A stretch of DNA of 64,000 nucleotides from Kitagawia praeruptora (GCA_037693485.1 CM075345.1:4419501-4483500); one strand, 5' to 3'; positions 32,701 to 43,720 are shown, counted from the first letter of the stretch. Notes: a model not told the origin generated them from the letters alone. Translations and numbers: made by a program.

Positions 32701-34347
32701 CAGAAAATCTTTAGCAGGTTTACGTCCACGAAACGGGACCCTCATACCGTTAGGTCCACTTAAGCTAACCTTCTTCCGACGACAATCAATTTGGGCATCG
32801 TATCGTGCTAACCAATCCATTCCTAGGATTACGTCGAATTCCCCTAACTTAAAAGGAATGAGGTCTGCGTCAAAACGTTGACCTTGAATCTCTATAGAAC
32901 AGTTCGGGCATAAACGGTTCACTGGAATTACTTCCTGATTCGCTACTTCTATGCTCAAAATTCCCTCTAAGGGCACAGACTCGAGATTAAGCTTATTCAT
33001 GAAGTTCTCAGAAATAAAAGATCTGGTAGCTCCAGAATCAACTAGAATACACGCATCCTTAGAATTTACTAGAAGCGTACCTGCTATCACATCGTTGTCA
33101 TCAATCGCATCCCTCACTGTCATGTTGAAAGTCCTTGCTGTCGGCTTGTTGTTGGGAGGTGCTGTGAGTCGAAGCACTGGATCCTCCTTAGCAGGCTGTC
33201 GGCATTCTCGTGACACGTGACCTTTCTTTCCACAGTTGAAGCAGGTGACAGATTTATCCTTGCAACTAGAAGCATAATGACCTTTCTGTCCGCAGTTGTA
33301 GCAATTCACAGTAGCTTGTTGGCAGGGTCCAGGGTGTTTCCTCCCACATGTCTTGCACTCTGGCAATGGTGGTCTTCCTTGCATCATTTTCACTGTCTGC
33401 TGAGGTCTGGTCCTCTGATTGCTTTCTCTGGTGTCATGGTTCCCAATCCTCCTAGCATAAGAGCTCCTATCCTCCCTTTTTACAAACGGCCTCTTGTCAC
33501 TACGACTGTCAAATCTCTTCACGAAACTGCTTCCCCCACTCTGAAACTTTCTCTTCTTACCATCCTGATCCTTCGGGTACAACTCACTTCCACTTTCCAC
33601 TATAGCCGCTTTCTGAACTAAGGTTGCATAGTTGGTGATCTCTAATACGGCAACTCGGTTCTGGATCCAGGGCTTCAGCCCTTGCTGAAAACGCTTGGCT
33701 CTCTTCTCCTCAGTGTCCACATGATAGGGTACAAACCTTGAAAGTTCTGTAAACTTGGCCTCGTAGTCCGCAACAGTCATCGTTCCTTGCTTGAGTTCCA
33801 AAAACTTGATTTCCATCTGATTTTCTAAATACTTGGGAAAGTATCTCTCCAAAAACAAAGTCGTGAATCTGGTCCATGGAATGACCGCATTACCCTCCAA
33901 AGTTCTCTTTGCTTCCCACCAATAATTAGCTTCACCTTTTAACATGTATGCTGCAAACACTGTCTTCTTATCCTCATCTACTCCCACAATTTCAAAAGTC
34001 TTCTCTATCTCTCGTAACCAATTTCTAGCCTCCACGGGATTAGTGGTACCTTTAAACTCAGGTGGGTTCAGGGATTTGAATGATTTGAACGTCACTGTGG
34101 CATGAGTCGGCTGGGCTGGAGGTGGATTTCCTCCCACTGGGTTAGGGTTCTGCTGAGGCTGAGGGCTCTGGGCGTGTTGAAGAAGAAAGTCCAAAAGCAG
34201 GTTCATCGGGTTATTGCTCTGGTTTGGATTCTGAACAGGTTCCGGTTCCGGGTTTGGAACTGGGTTCTGAGGTGGATCCTCATTCTCTGGATTCGCTTCA
34301 GGTTGAGGACGAGGATTTCTTGGGGGTCTTCCTCTTTTAGGTGGCAT
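29719..34347 (-). CDS. Ty3 Gag-Pol polyprotein, 1542 residues, intact
   Basis: A single frame. Pro/Asn-rich N-terminus; Gag capsid region at about residues 100-260 (WWEAKRTLEG, FLERYFPKYL, RFQQGLKPWI); two zinc knuckles CYNCGQKGHYASSC and CFNCGKKGHVSREC near 350-390; protease ILVDSGATRSFI near 434; reverse transcriptase with LCIDYRELN, KIDLRTGYHQ and the catalytic FIDDILIYS near 769; RNase H starting FVIFSDASHKGLG; integrase zinc finger (H..H..CLTCQKVK) and core (MDFVVGLP near 1197, SDRDARFTS, HPQTDGQSER). The C-terminus reads VKVLWRNHQVEEATWE, a chromodomain-like fold that in this lineage steers integration to particular chromatin. One oddity is Ser for the usual Phe in the GLTNAPAA-F stretch of RT. 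The start is the first ATG, followed by a basic MPPKRGRPPR. Confidence 0.95.
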   Translation of the reverse strand: MPPKRGRPPRNPRPQPEANPENEDPPQNPVPNPEPEPVQNPNQSNNPMNLLLDFLLQHAQSPQPQQNPNPVGGNPPPAQPTHATVTFKSFKSLNPPEFKGTTNPVEARNWLREIEKTFEIVGVDEDKKTVFAAYMLKGEANYWWEAKRTLEGNAVIPWTRFTTLFLERYFPKYLENQMEIKFLELKQGTMTVADYEAKFTELSRFVPYHVDTEEKRAKRFQQGLKPWIQNRVAVLEITNYATLVQKAAIVESGSELYPKDQDGKKRKFQSGGSSFVKRFDSRSDKRPFVKREDRSSYARRIGNHDTRESNQRTRPQQTVKMMQGRPPLPECKTCGRKHPGPCQQATVNCYNCGQKGHYASSCKDKSVTCFNCGKKGHVSRECRQPAKEDPVLRLTAPPNNKPTARTFNMTVRDAIDDNDVIAGTLLVNSKDACILVDSGATRSFISENFMNKLNLESVPLEGILSIEVANQEVIPVNRLCPNCSIEIQGQRFDADLIPFKLGEFDVILGMDWLARYDAQIDCRRKKVSLSGPNGMRVPFRGRKPAKDFLSIIQAKRLLRQGCQAYLAHVIDTEKQTPTIEEVPVVNQFKDVFPDELPGMPPDREIEFTIDLAPGTAPISKAPYRMAPVEMKELATQLQDLLEKGVIRPSVSPWGAPVLFVKKKDGSMRLCIDYRELNKMTIKNKYPLPRIDDLFDQLKGAIYFSKIDLRTGYHQLKIKPEDIPKTAFRTRYGHYEFLVMSFGLTNAPAASMDLMNRVFKKYLDKFVIVFIDDILIYSKSPEEHAEHLRLVLEALRKEKLYAKFSKCEFWLKEVQFLGHIVSGEGISVDPAKIEAVANWGRPKTPTEVRSFLGLAGYYRRFVKDFSKIATPLTRLTRKSEKFEWTPKCEDSFQELKKRLTTAPVLTLPDEKGDFVIFSDASHKGLGCVLMQHGKVIAYASRQLKEYESRYPTHDLELAAIVFALKIWRHYLYGEKCEIYTDHKSLKYIFTQKELNMRQRRWLELIKDYDCSINYHPGKANVVADALSRKERLNLLTTSEELIREFEKMELEVRVPVQNNERVYSIKFQPELLEKIRRCQEKVMEERRSELTGEEFLSSKDDNGIKRFASRIWVPNVTELKEEIMSEAHNSRYSIHPGSTKMYQDIKLNYWWPNMKREIAEWVSKCLTCQKVKAEHQRPSGLLQPLEIPEWKWEHITMDFVVGLPRTRASHDAIWVIVDRLTKSAHFLPISDKYSVERLVNIYLREIVVRHGVPVSIVSDRDARFTSRFWKSFQECLGTKLNLSTAYHPQTDGQSERTIQTVEDMLRACALDFKGSWDEHLPLVEFAYNNSYHSSIGMAPYEALYGRKCRSPLYWDEVGERKILGPELLQQTKQATEVIQRRLVAAQDRQRKYANQKRKDKAFEVGDKVMLKVSPWKGVMRFGKKGKLSPRYIGPFEILKKIGPLAYQLALPPDLQHIHDVFHVSALREYHSDFRHVITYEPVEIRPDLTYEEKPVQILDHKVQELRTKKVNLVKVLWRNHQVEEATWELESEMQNKYPELFSA

Positions 34348-35060
34348 CTTTTTCTATAAAAGCGAAAACAATACGGTATGTTATATCACAGGTATGCGGT
34401 TATATGTCACCATTGCTGACACAGTTATGACATGCATTCATAATTATTTACTTGATCAAAATCTCCGGTTTCTCAAAGTAAACCATACTCAAAATCATGA
34501 TTTTCTCTTTTGTCTCTTTAAAAAAAATAGTTACTCTTTTTCCTTATTATAAAAAGGTTCAGGGTGCTCGTGAAAAGAAACAATTTCAGGTTTTACTAGC
34601 GATTCTTATAGAAATCTTTAGGTTCTAAAACTCAATCGTTGTCTTAATCCTTGAAAACTCATTTTAAGCCACAGTATCTGAAAAGAATTTACTATATCAG
34701 GAGTATCAGGGAATTAATCTAGCATGCTCTTCTAATATAACACAGTTCTACAACAGACAAGATAAGATAACAGTACTATTAGCAGCTCATAATATATATA
34801 TCACAAAGTACCATACTGGTACAGTCCAAGTCATAATATCGATTACATCATCATAGTAATACAGACCCATCATCAGAATATAGATACATCGACCAACAAA
34901 ATAGGTGCACCCTATACAGAAGGATCTAACATGACGCCATACAAAAGTGGGTCACCACTAGCTATAATATACATGTTAACCAAAAGATGGGAATGTGCAA
35001 ACGTAGATATATGTCATCCCCTAAAACAAACGACTATGCTAAGTCATCATCAGCATCAAG
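34348..35060 (-). other. Spacer between the upstream ORF and gag in the Ty3 element
   Basis: About 710 bp of untranslated sequence with no clear ORF on the coding strand. It may hold splice, leader or packaging signals; none is identified. Confidence 0.5.
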
Positions 35061-36107
35061 TCAAGCTGAACCATCACGGGCAAACATCTCGCCCACCCTC
35101 CTGTGGAACTCTGCAATGATATCTGAGATCATGGTAGAAACTCTGGTGCGGTCAATCTGTCCGGTACTAGACGATGGCAAAGCAGCTAAGTCAGTCTGAA
35201 GCCCAGTCAACACAGTCAGGGCTATCTGGTGCATAATCTCCATAGGTATGTCCCTCACCAACAGACTACCTCCCTGATGCACGGCAATGGGATCTGGAAC
35301 AGATAAGAGTCGGAGAATACCATCCCGAGTAGCAAAGATCTCCTCATAACGAAACCATAACCAGCGATAGTGCTGAAACAGGGTCTGGTGGATGTGCCAT
35401 GGAACCGTCTCTCCAGCCACTACAGGATGCTCAGAGGGAGCAGGTGGCAAAGCAGCAGTAGCAGCAGCCACTGGAGGCTGAGCAGATACAGGTGCAGGTA
35501 TGGTAGGTGCAGATGGAGCAGTATCACAAGCAGGAGTAGCACTGACAGGCGGAAACATATAGTCAGGTATCGTAGGGACTGTCGGAGCTGCAACATACAC
35601 CGGAACTGGAGCAGGAAACATCTCAACAAAAGCTGGTACTCTGGTAGACGTATCCACCCTAGTCTCTGGAGCAGATAAGCTGGGTAGGGTCTCGGTACGG
35701 ACGGACGAAACATGGCCCTCATCAATCGGCTCATAAGTAATAGGCTCGGGTGTCTCAAATCGGAGCATCTCGGGAGTATACAGAAGAGTAGTCCCGGCAG
35801 TCTCGGTAGATGCTGGAACCTGAGCTAGATGCTCAATCTCTGGAGTAGGTGCCTCTAAGTCAATCACTGGCACAAGAAAATCAGCTACCTCAATGGTCTG
35901 GTCAGGAGAATCTACTAAATCTATCACATGAGGTGGAGAAGGCGTAAGAATTCGAATAGAAGAGTCCTCTGAATCGTTGTCCATCGGTACAGTCTCCTCA
36001 GATGGGTCACTGTCTGAACCTGAGCGGGAATCTAGAGGTCCCTGAGGGTAAGGTGTAGGGGATCTGTCTCTAGCTGAGCGGAAATCATCAAGTCCTGAAG
36101 TAGTCAT
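35061..36107 (-). CDS. Extra ORF upstream of gag in the Ty3 element, 348 residues
   Basis: An intact ORF on the sense strand between primer site and gag, starting about 180 nt after the primer site. Residues 1-110 are acidic and Ser/Asp-rich, 110-230 are Pro/Ala/Thr-rich, and the last 110 residues look folded and helical (WHIHQTLFQHYRWLWFRYEE, then DIIAEFHRRVGEMFARD). No zinc finger, protease or membrane segment. I do not recognise it. Upstream ORFs are known in other Ty3 groups such as Ogre; I do not recall one as standard for Tekay/Del. In a recent element its intactness suggests use, but age alone would also keep it open. Confidence 0.72.
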   Translation of the reverse strand: MTTSGLDDFRSARDRSPTPYPQGPLDSRSGSDSDPSEETVPMDNDSEDSSIRILTPSPPHVIDLVDSPDQTIEVADFLVPVIDLEAPTPEIEHLAQVPASTETAGTTLLYTPEMLRFETPEPITYEPIDEGHVSSVRTETLPSLSAPETRVDTSTRVPAFVEMFPAPVPVYVAAPTVPTIPDYMFPPVSATPACDTAPSAPTIPAPVSAQPPVAAATAALPPAPSEHPVVAGETVPWHIHQTLFQHYRWLWFRYEEIFATRDGILRLLSVPDPIAVHQGGSLLVRDIPMEIMHQIALTVLTGLQTDLAALPSSSTGQIDRTRVSTMISDIIAEFHRRVGEMFARDGSA

Positions 36108-36286
36108 CTACAATAGTAAAAGGAACTTCGGTCACAACAGGTTCTAATCGATTAGATATTTATATAGATATACTTATATAAGGGCGAAAGGCTCTTAGTG
36201 CTAAAATCTCAACATCGTATTGAATCTCTAAACTCTCACATCGCGTTATAATTCTAGGCTCGTACGATTCCTAAAAATATAACTAA

Positions 36287-36299
36287 GGCTCTGATACCA
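36287..36299 (-). other. Primer binding site (initiator-Met tRNA), Ty3 element
   Basis: TGGTATCAGAGCC on the minus strand, four bases after the 5' LTR end. Marks first-strand priming and confirms the element's orientation. Confidence 0.88.
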
Positions 36300-36303
36300 A
36301 AAC

Positions 36304-39300
36304 TGTAACGCCCCCAAATCCGCCCTGTCCGGGGACTCGGGTCGTCACATTGTCTCAATATCCTGCAGCACACAATAACGCATTAACAAATCCAAATATT
36401 TATTACAACGGAGCATAAATGTCCCACTCCGCAGTTCCAAGATCGGTCTCACACAAAATAGTACAATACGTCATATTACATCTCTGGATAATAAATTACA
36501 TAAGTTCACAAACGTAGAAAGATAAGGGTTCCAGCTTAATCTTCTAGTTCTTGTCGGCATAGCCAGGAGCTTTTCCTTTTCCTTTTGATCCCTGGATGGA
36601 CGTCTCACCTTTTTCCAACTTGGCAGCTGAATAAAAATGTTGTAAAGCAAGAGTGAGCAACTATGGTGCTCAGCAAATCCTTTCCGTGCTCGGGACATAA
36701 ATATAGTAATATATACTGAAAGAAATACTCGAAATTTAAGAAAATAGTTAAGATATTAGAAATCTGACAATTGACTCAAGGCTCGTCTCGAAATTGGAAT
36801 ACTCGAAAGACTCAAATAGGTACTCAAAAGACTCATCTCGAAAATAGATACTCAAAAGACTCAATCAATATAACTCTGATGACTCATGATTGAAGAATGA
36901 ACTGGTCTTCCACCTCTCGGTATCTCGGTGGGGCGATCAACTATCCAACCGGGAATACCGTCCTCCTATGACACCGCACTTCGCCCGATCACGGCTACAA
37001 TACGATATCAACGAATATATATGTATGAATGCTAGCATCACAATGGGTGATTATATCAACCCTGGCATCATAGTGCCAAATATTCTCGTGTCCTTAAAAC
37101 GGTTCACGAGTCTCTCTTTCTCTATAATGGGCCTCTTTCCCAAAATTGACCAGTAGAATACAGAATTCCCGAACATTTCATGAACTGATATTTTGAGATA
37201 AACTTCACAAGAACATAAGTAATAGATCTGGCGGACTACCAGTATTACTCAATGGACCACCAATCCGAACAATGGATTGATGTAATTCTCAATAAATATG
37301 TTTTAATTGATTGACATGAACAAAGTGCCAACCCTTGACAAGAAAGGCAACTATCTCGAAATAATGAGAATAGTCTAGAATGAAAAATAATGAGTCGTAC
37401 TGAACAAGTAGTACTACTCGAATAATTTTAAATACCCGAAATCGATGAATGATAATTAGAATGTTTTTCACTTGATCGATGAATAAAACTCTAGCAATTT
37501 TAAATAATATAACTCCTATTGGTTGATTCGAACGATGAACCAACTAAAAGATAATCAATAAATATTGTCGAATTTGAACAATAAATCCGACTGAGAAGAA
37601 TGAATTTAACTATCTCGAACGAATGAGAATAGTTTCACTGAATCAAAATAAATAGTCGTCTCGAATTAATGAGGTCGACCCGATAACAACGGAATTGCTT
37701 CTACGCTTATAAGGAGTGTATTTCGCAAGTAAACTAATTCTATCAGTAACGTAATATTTAACGAGAAAATAATGCTCAAAAAGAAATTATTGCACCATAA
37801 GGAGCAACAAGTAAATCTCATAATTGATAGCTCGAAAATAAATTAGGAATGAAATAATACGAACAGAAATACAAAGTTTCCGAGAGTTAGGAATGAACTT
37901 GCCTCGGTCTCGCAGTGCAAAGGAATGAAGATAAAATTTATATTCTACCGTGAACTTGGCTTCGATCTACGGCTCGAAGATTATCCTCTAAAAATGGCAA
38001 CCAGAAATACGTGAGCGACTCGTCAAAATAAAATATCCCGGATCCGATAATATAATATTTAAATACTAAAATATTTTCCCGAAAATCTCTAACGTACTTA
38101 ACGGAAATTAAATCCCCTGGTAATAACTCTCTTTCGAATTCAGAAATCAAATCTCGAAAATATATAATATTTTAATATCCGAAAATATTTATTATCAGCT
38201 TTCCAAAATAAAACCTTATTTAACTCCATTTATTCACAATTAAATCTCCCTTTTTATCAACTAATTGTTAAATCTCTAAATTATGTCCAGAAATCACAAA
38301 ATATATTTATTTAATTAATAACTCAATTTTCTTTACCATTTTAATATTATTATTATTATTATTAAACTGCTCATTACTAACCATTTCTAATCCAATAATG
38401 CTCCAATTTTAACGGAACCAGACTGAATTTTAATCTCTATTATAATTAACCATATTTATCACTTAAATCCTAATTAAATCAACAATTAACAATTAACAGA
38501 TAATTAATCATTATTACAATCTGTTAAACAGTTTGACGTCAGAAACGGGGTAACCACAAGCGCAACAGCCTTCCCTCCCCCGTCTCTCTCTGCGAATCTC
38601 TCTCGTTCGTCTCCTCTCTCTCGGACCCATCTCTGCCTCACTCATCTGTCTCTCGTTCAATCTCTTTCTCTCTTGATTACTCTCTTTCCCAACCTCTAAC
38701 TCTCTGTATCTCCTCCACTCTCGTCGAACTCTTCGCACAACCACCATATCACCACATCACAAATACATATACAAATCGGACACCACCTCCCTCTCCCCAA
38801 CACCTCCTTCTCCGACTACAAAAGTCGAACCTCCCACTCAATCTCTCCGATAACAGCACACAACAAAGCTCACACGATTCATCCCAAATCAATCCGATTA
38901 AATCGGAACACAACCCAATACAACATCACCCTCCTCTCTCTACTACTCTATCAATTACAGTCTCTCATCTCTCTCCCCGACTTCATCTCTTTAACCTCCC
39001 GTCTCCGCTAACTCCCTACTACTCTCTCTCGAACTCTACATTCCATCTCTCACTACCTTCATCTCTCTCTTCTCTTCCTCTCAATCTCCCTCTCAACCCC
39101 AATCTCTCTCGACAACAGCGCACACACAACTCACACGGACATCCAACCAATCCGATAAAGTCGGAATACAACCCCCAAACAAGAACATACTTTAATCCTA
39201 TTATTCAAGTTCGAATCGAGCTTAGCAGATTCTATAAAACGAAATTACAAACAAGTAACAGAGAAAGAACAAATTTACTACCTGGTAGTTTGTTCGGTTT

Positions 39301-39950
39301 GTGATAGAAAGTGAGTATGGTCGAGTTTTTGGTTTAATAGAGATAGAGTCTTGCAGGAAGAACAAAGATGGGTGTTTGATTTATATAACTCTACTGTTGT
39401 TGTAAATATATAGCCGGGTCTAAGCTTATTTATTCCAAAGAGACACGCATGGGGAAAAAGAAATCACGCTGGAATGTTTAGTGCTTGCAACTGTTGTGTT
39501 CTGTAAAAGAATGTATTGTGTTTAGTAAAAGAATGTTGTGTTTTGTGAGAATATTTTGTTGTCTCGTGAAACTAATAGTTGTGCTCTGTGAAGAGAATGC
39601 TCGTGCATTCTGAAAGAATAACTGATGTCTCTTCTCGTGCTGAACGAATCAATCTGTAATATTAACCTCATTTTTCCCTTGCTGGCCCAATAAAACGCGA
39701 TTTTTAATTCCGTTCTCTAAAATAAATTCGATCCAAAATAAAATTCCTGTTTCCCTAAATTTTCCTAATTTTAATAAATACCAAATAAATATAACTAAAT
39801 AAACATAATATAATATTTACTCGCGTATAATAATATATAAATTTTAAAATTTACAAAAACGCGCTGATTAAAATATACTAGTGCATCGCTCTTAAATAAA
39901 ATTAAAATAACGAGTAGAAAATTATTATTCGAAAATTCGCGGCTATTACA
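36304..39950 (-). repeat. 5' LTR of the Ty3 element
   Basis: 3647 bp, same length and, where compared, same sequence as the LTR at 26033-29679. It carries the same TATA-like motif (about 39379-39387) and CT-rich tract. Confidence 0.95.
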
Positions 39951-39955
39951 GTGTC

Positions 39956-41520
39956 AAAAAAAAAATCAAAACTTTTTACTATTGAATAAATTTAATATTA
40001 TAAATACTTCATTATAAAATACAAATAAATGTTTCAAATGTGTGTTCCATTGACTTGTAAAATTGTAGAATAATTAGTGAAACACATATTAGAATTTTAA
40101 TAATTTTATTGAATCTTCTTTTTAGAATAGTTAATTAAATATTTAGTAGAAAACATAGTAGAACACTTAGTAATTTTATTAAGTCGTAGAACACATAGTA
40201 GAACGAACACTTATAGAACAGTTAGGGGTCATTTGTTAAATCTGAACAATAATATCTTAATTGTTAAAATTCTGAACGAATGATTAATCTGAACGTTGAA
40301 CCACTGATGTTGTTTGTTAAAATAATATATATTTTTCTGAATGATAAAATTAATTAATTTTAGATTAAATGATATTTAATTAATTTACTCCATACTTTTA
40401 TTATACCACTGTATATATTATTATATCATTTACTATTTAAATTTATTATCTCAAACTAATTTCGATATTACTAATTATTTCAAGTCAACGAAATTAAAAT
40501 TTTATCTTTCAATATCCTTTGAAAAAAGATGTGAATTTCTTTTAATAAAAATTTGCTCCTCCGTTTTCAAAATATAAGACATCTCAAAATTTAAGATGCT
40601 TTTACTTTGTGTACATATTTCGTAGTGCTTTGATTACAAATAGAAATATGTAATAAATATTATAATTCATAAAAAAGAATATTTTAAAAATAATAAATTT
40701 AAATTTATGGTCAAAATCATAAAATATATGTTCACAAAGTTAAAACATCATATATTTTGAAAGAAATAACTATTTCAGAAGTGATTGTTAAATATATACT
40801 TAATGTCAAATTAGTGAAGCAATATTGATAATGAAATTAGTTGATAATAAAATTTATTGATATAAGTATATAACTTAAAAGAAAAAAAAATGACGTTGTG
40901 ATTGGTGAAACATACTTTTTTATATCTACTGGTCCAGAGCTCGTCCAGGTGATTTTGATTCGTCCAGATGAATAAAAATTTAAACAAACAGTATGAAGAA
41001 GAAAAATCAACTCGTCCAGTTCAGTTGGATTCGTTCCCTTAGTGAAACACATATAGAACACATAGTAAAACACTTAGTGAAACACTTATAAAACACTTAT
41101 AGAACACTTAGTGAAACACATATAGAACACTTATAATTTTATTTAGTTTCACATATTAGAATCTTAATAATTTTATTTAATCTATTTTAGAATAATTAGT
41201 GAAATATTTAGTTGAACATTTAGTAGAACCTCCTTATAAAATATTTGAAACACATATTAGAACCTTAATAATTTTATTGAATCTTTATTTTTTTAGAATA
41301 AATAATAGAATATTTAGTAGAACACCTAGTAGAATTTTAATAATTTTATACTATAAGATAGATAACATTATAATTCAAAGTTTTTTTAAAAAAATAATAG
41401 AATACTCATTGGAATTTAAATATTGCTTTTCTAATAAATACATTATAATATTCTCCTATATTAAAATTTTAATTTTAATATTTATAGAATTCTCGTTAGA
41501 CAACAAGTAGTTGAACACGT
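39956..41520. repeat. Degenerate AT-rich repeat array, right half
   Basis: Continues the 23510-26027 array past the Ty3 insertion, with the same AGAACACATAGT and AAACACATATTAGAA motifs. A block at 41040-41130 is almost pure short repeats of AACACTTAGTGAAACAC. Interrupted by the insertion at 40225-41038. No coding capacity. Confidence 0.7.
40225..41038. mobile_element. Possible Harbinger/Tourist-type insertion, 814 bp
   Basis: Interrupts the AGAACAC array. Flanked by TTA on both sides (40222-40224 and 41039-41041). Ends are GGGGTCATTTGTT on the left and, inverted, GGGAACGAATCC on the right. A TTA duplication and G-rich termini suggest PIF/Harbinger, but the inverted repeats are short and imperfect. 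No transposase. Confidence 0.38.
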
Positions 41521-41664
41521 ATTAGTAATGAAAATTAATTTACCTTTTATGGAAACTAATTTACCTTTTCATTCACGTAAATTTCATAGGAGTACTTTGA
41601 TCTTTTGAATTTAAATTTTTTATTCTCTTTAACCATGTGATCTTCTCACGATTTATTATTGTAA

Positions 41665-43720
41665 CTAGCAAACTTATCCGCGCTTCGCGCGGTTTATAAT
41701 TTTTTTTATTTTAAAGTATTGAAAATAAATAAATTAATTCCTTTTATTCTTAAAAATTGATTGGTTTCATGTGAATTTTAAAAAAAATTTAATTTAAAAT
41801 ATTTTATATGAATTATTAGTTGAAAAATATTCTTATTATATATATAAAATATTGATAATCTTAAAAATATCACAAACATATAAAAATGAAAATTTCAATA
41901 TGAATGTAATCTTTACGATATAAAATTACAAATATTGAATATAACTTATTAACTTTTTTTTAAAGCCGACACCCCTTTCATAATATACATCTTCAATAAT
42001 AGTGTAAAAATTTATTTAATTTGAAAAATAATTAATTTTGACACATTATATGAAACAACAGGTGTATAAAATTTTTATCGATTTAATCTTCCGATAAAAT
42101 GGTTGGGTAATTTGTTCAATTTAATTAGTTTGGTCATAACTGTGATTTATTCATGTGCGAAAGTAAAAATCTATTTATATTATTTGTATACAAATTTCAA
42201 ATATTAAATAAAGATCTGGGTACTTCCATAAATTATTAAGATTTCACAATCATTGATAATGAAGATGCTTGAGAAGTTAAGACTAATGAAAAATGCTAGA
42301 GGTACCAAAATTAGGTACCAAAAATTGTTACCAAATGATGTGGCTTGTTTTAATTGGTTATAGTTATAGTGGGCCCGCCAGGGCTCTCCAATCAAAATAT
42401 TTTAAATTGACAAGTGTAAGTTGCCATGTCATTTGGTACCCAATTTTTGTACCCAATTTGGTACCTGTAGCACTACTCTAAGACTAATAACATTTTTCAA
42501 AACCAACACCTTTCTCATAAATATACATATTTAAAATAGTGTACGAATTTGTTTAATTAGAGTGTAAATTTATTTCGACTTAATATAATGAAACAATAGG
42601 TGTGTAGCTTTCTTTATGGAATTTATCTTTCAATAAATATATGGCTGAATTTGTTAAATTTAATCGATTTGATAATATCACATGTATAGTTTATTCATGT
42701 GCAAAATTAAAAATCTGTATATATTGTTTGTATACAATTCCAGAAATTAAGTAAAGATCTTGCAAAATTAAAAAAAAAACTAAAATTCAAGAAAATTATG
42801 TAGATCAGAAAATTACCAGAAGCGTTTAAAATATTTTTATTAGTTTCTTACATTAAATAGCTCTTAATGATATATTAATTAGTCATGAATTATACCTAAT
42901 AAATATGTGTTAAATATAATTTATTTATTTATTTATATTAAAAAATTTAAAATTTTATTTGAGCAGTATAATTATTATTTCATTATTAAATATTAATTAT
43001 ATATATAGTTAAGTTTATTTTTAGGTAAAATGACGAGTAAAAATTATTTATTTTGCATCCTTTTTTATTCCCTATCGAATACCACTCTAATTTCTTTTCG
43101 GACAATTGTAGCAAAGATGATCCTTAACTTCTTAAAAAAAAAAAATTTTTAATAGTGATTATGGAAAGCACAATGGATTATAGAAGTATATAAATCTTCG
43201 CTTGTAATAAAAATAAAACAAATAGTTTTTTTTATTTTTACATATGAATAAATTACACATGGGTTATGATCAAACTGATTACATTGAAAAAATCCAATTT
43301 TATCGGTAGATTAAATCGATAAAAATTAAAAAAAAGTTATTCACCCATTGTTCATTATATTGTGTCAAAATAAATTAATATTCAAATTAAATAAATTCTT
43401 ACAGTACTATTGAACATATATGTTATGATAGGGGCGTCGGCTTTAAAAAGTGTTATTATATTTATAATTTTTGATCGTAAAGACTACGTTTGTATTATAA
43501 TTGCTACTTTCTGTGTTTATGATATTTTTGAGATTATGAAAATTTTAGATATATAAAGAGAGTATTTTCAAACTTATAATTCATATAAATTGTTTTGAAT
43601 AATTTTTTAAAAAATATTTCTTAAGAGACCAATCAATTTTTAAAAATTTAAAAAATATCTATTTTCAATATTTTTAAATGAAAATTTATGAACCGCGCGA
43701 AGCGCGGATAAGTTGCCTAG
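41665..43720. mobile_element. Helitron-like palindromic element B
   Basis: The right end is hairpin CCGCGC-GAA-GCGCGG (43693-43707), ATAAGTTGC, CTAG (43717-43720), T. The left end is the inverted equivalent: ACTAG at 41664-41668, then hairpin at 41678-41692. Arms of roughly 550 bp (41665 to about 42230, and about 43186-43720) align as inverted repeats by eye, sharing AAAAATTGATTGGT, TCTTTACGAT, AAAGCCGAC, TTTATTTAATTTGAA and TTTTATCGATTTAATCT. Part of the left arm (about 41950-42230) is also repeated directly at about 42485-42755. Same plan as element A but a different family. No helicase gene. Confidence 0.62.
42288..42478. mobile_element. Mutator-type MITE, 191 bp
   Basis: Ends are GAAAAATGCTAGAGGTACC and, inverted, GAGTAGTGCTACAGGTACC, with similarity running about 55 bp inward. 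Target duplication TAAGACTAAT at 42278-42287 and 42479-42488 (9-10 bp). It sits inside palindromic element B and so is younger than it. Confidence 0.82.

Larger units (their letters stand above)
26033..39950 (-). mobile_element. Complete Ty3/gypsy chromovirus (Tekay/Del-like), 13.9 kb
   Basis: Both LTRs are 3647 bp (26033-29679 and 36304-39950). The 5-bp target duplication GTGTC is at 26028-26032 and 39951-39955. In transcription order (minus strand): LTR, primer site, an extra ORF, a spacer of about 710 bp, one gag-pol frame, polypurine tract, LTR. Domain order protease-RT-RNase H-integrase and a chromodomain-like C-terminus fit the Tekay/Del lineage, which is known for long LTRs. I saw no difference between the LTRs where I compared them, and short frames inside them match one for one at an offset of 10271. 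The insertion therefore looks recent. It sits in the degenerate AT-rich array. Confidence 0.95.

Noticed and set aside
33217..33621. Antisense frames within Ty3 gag-pol
   Set aside because: Opposite-strand shadows of a well-supported polyprotein.
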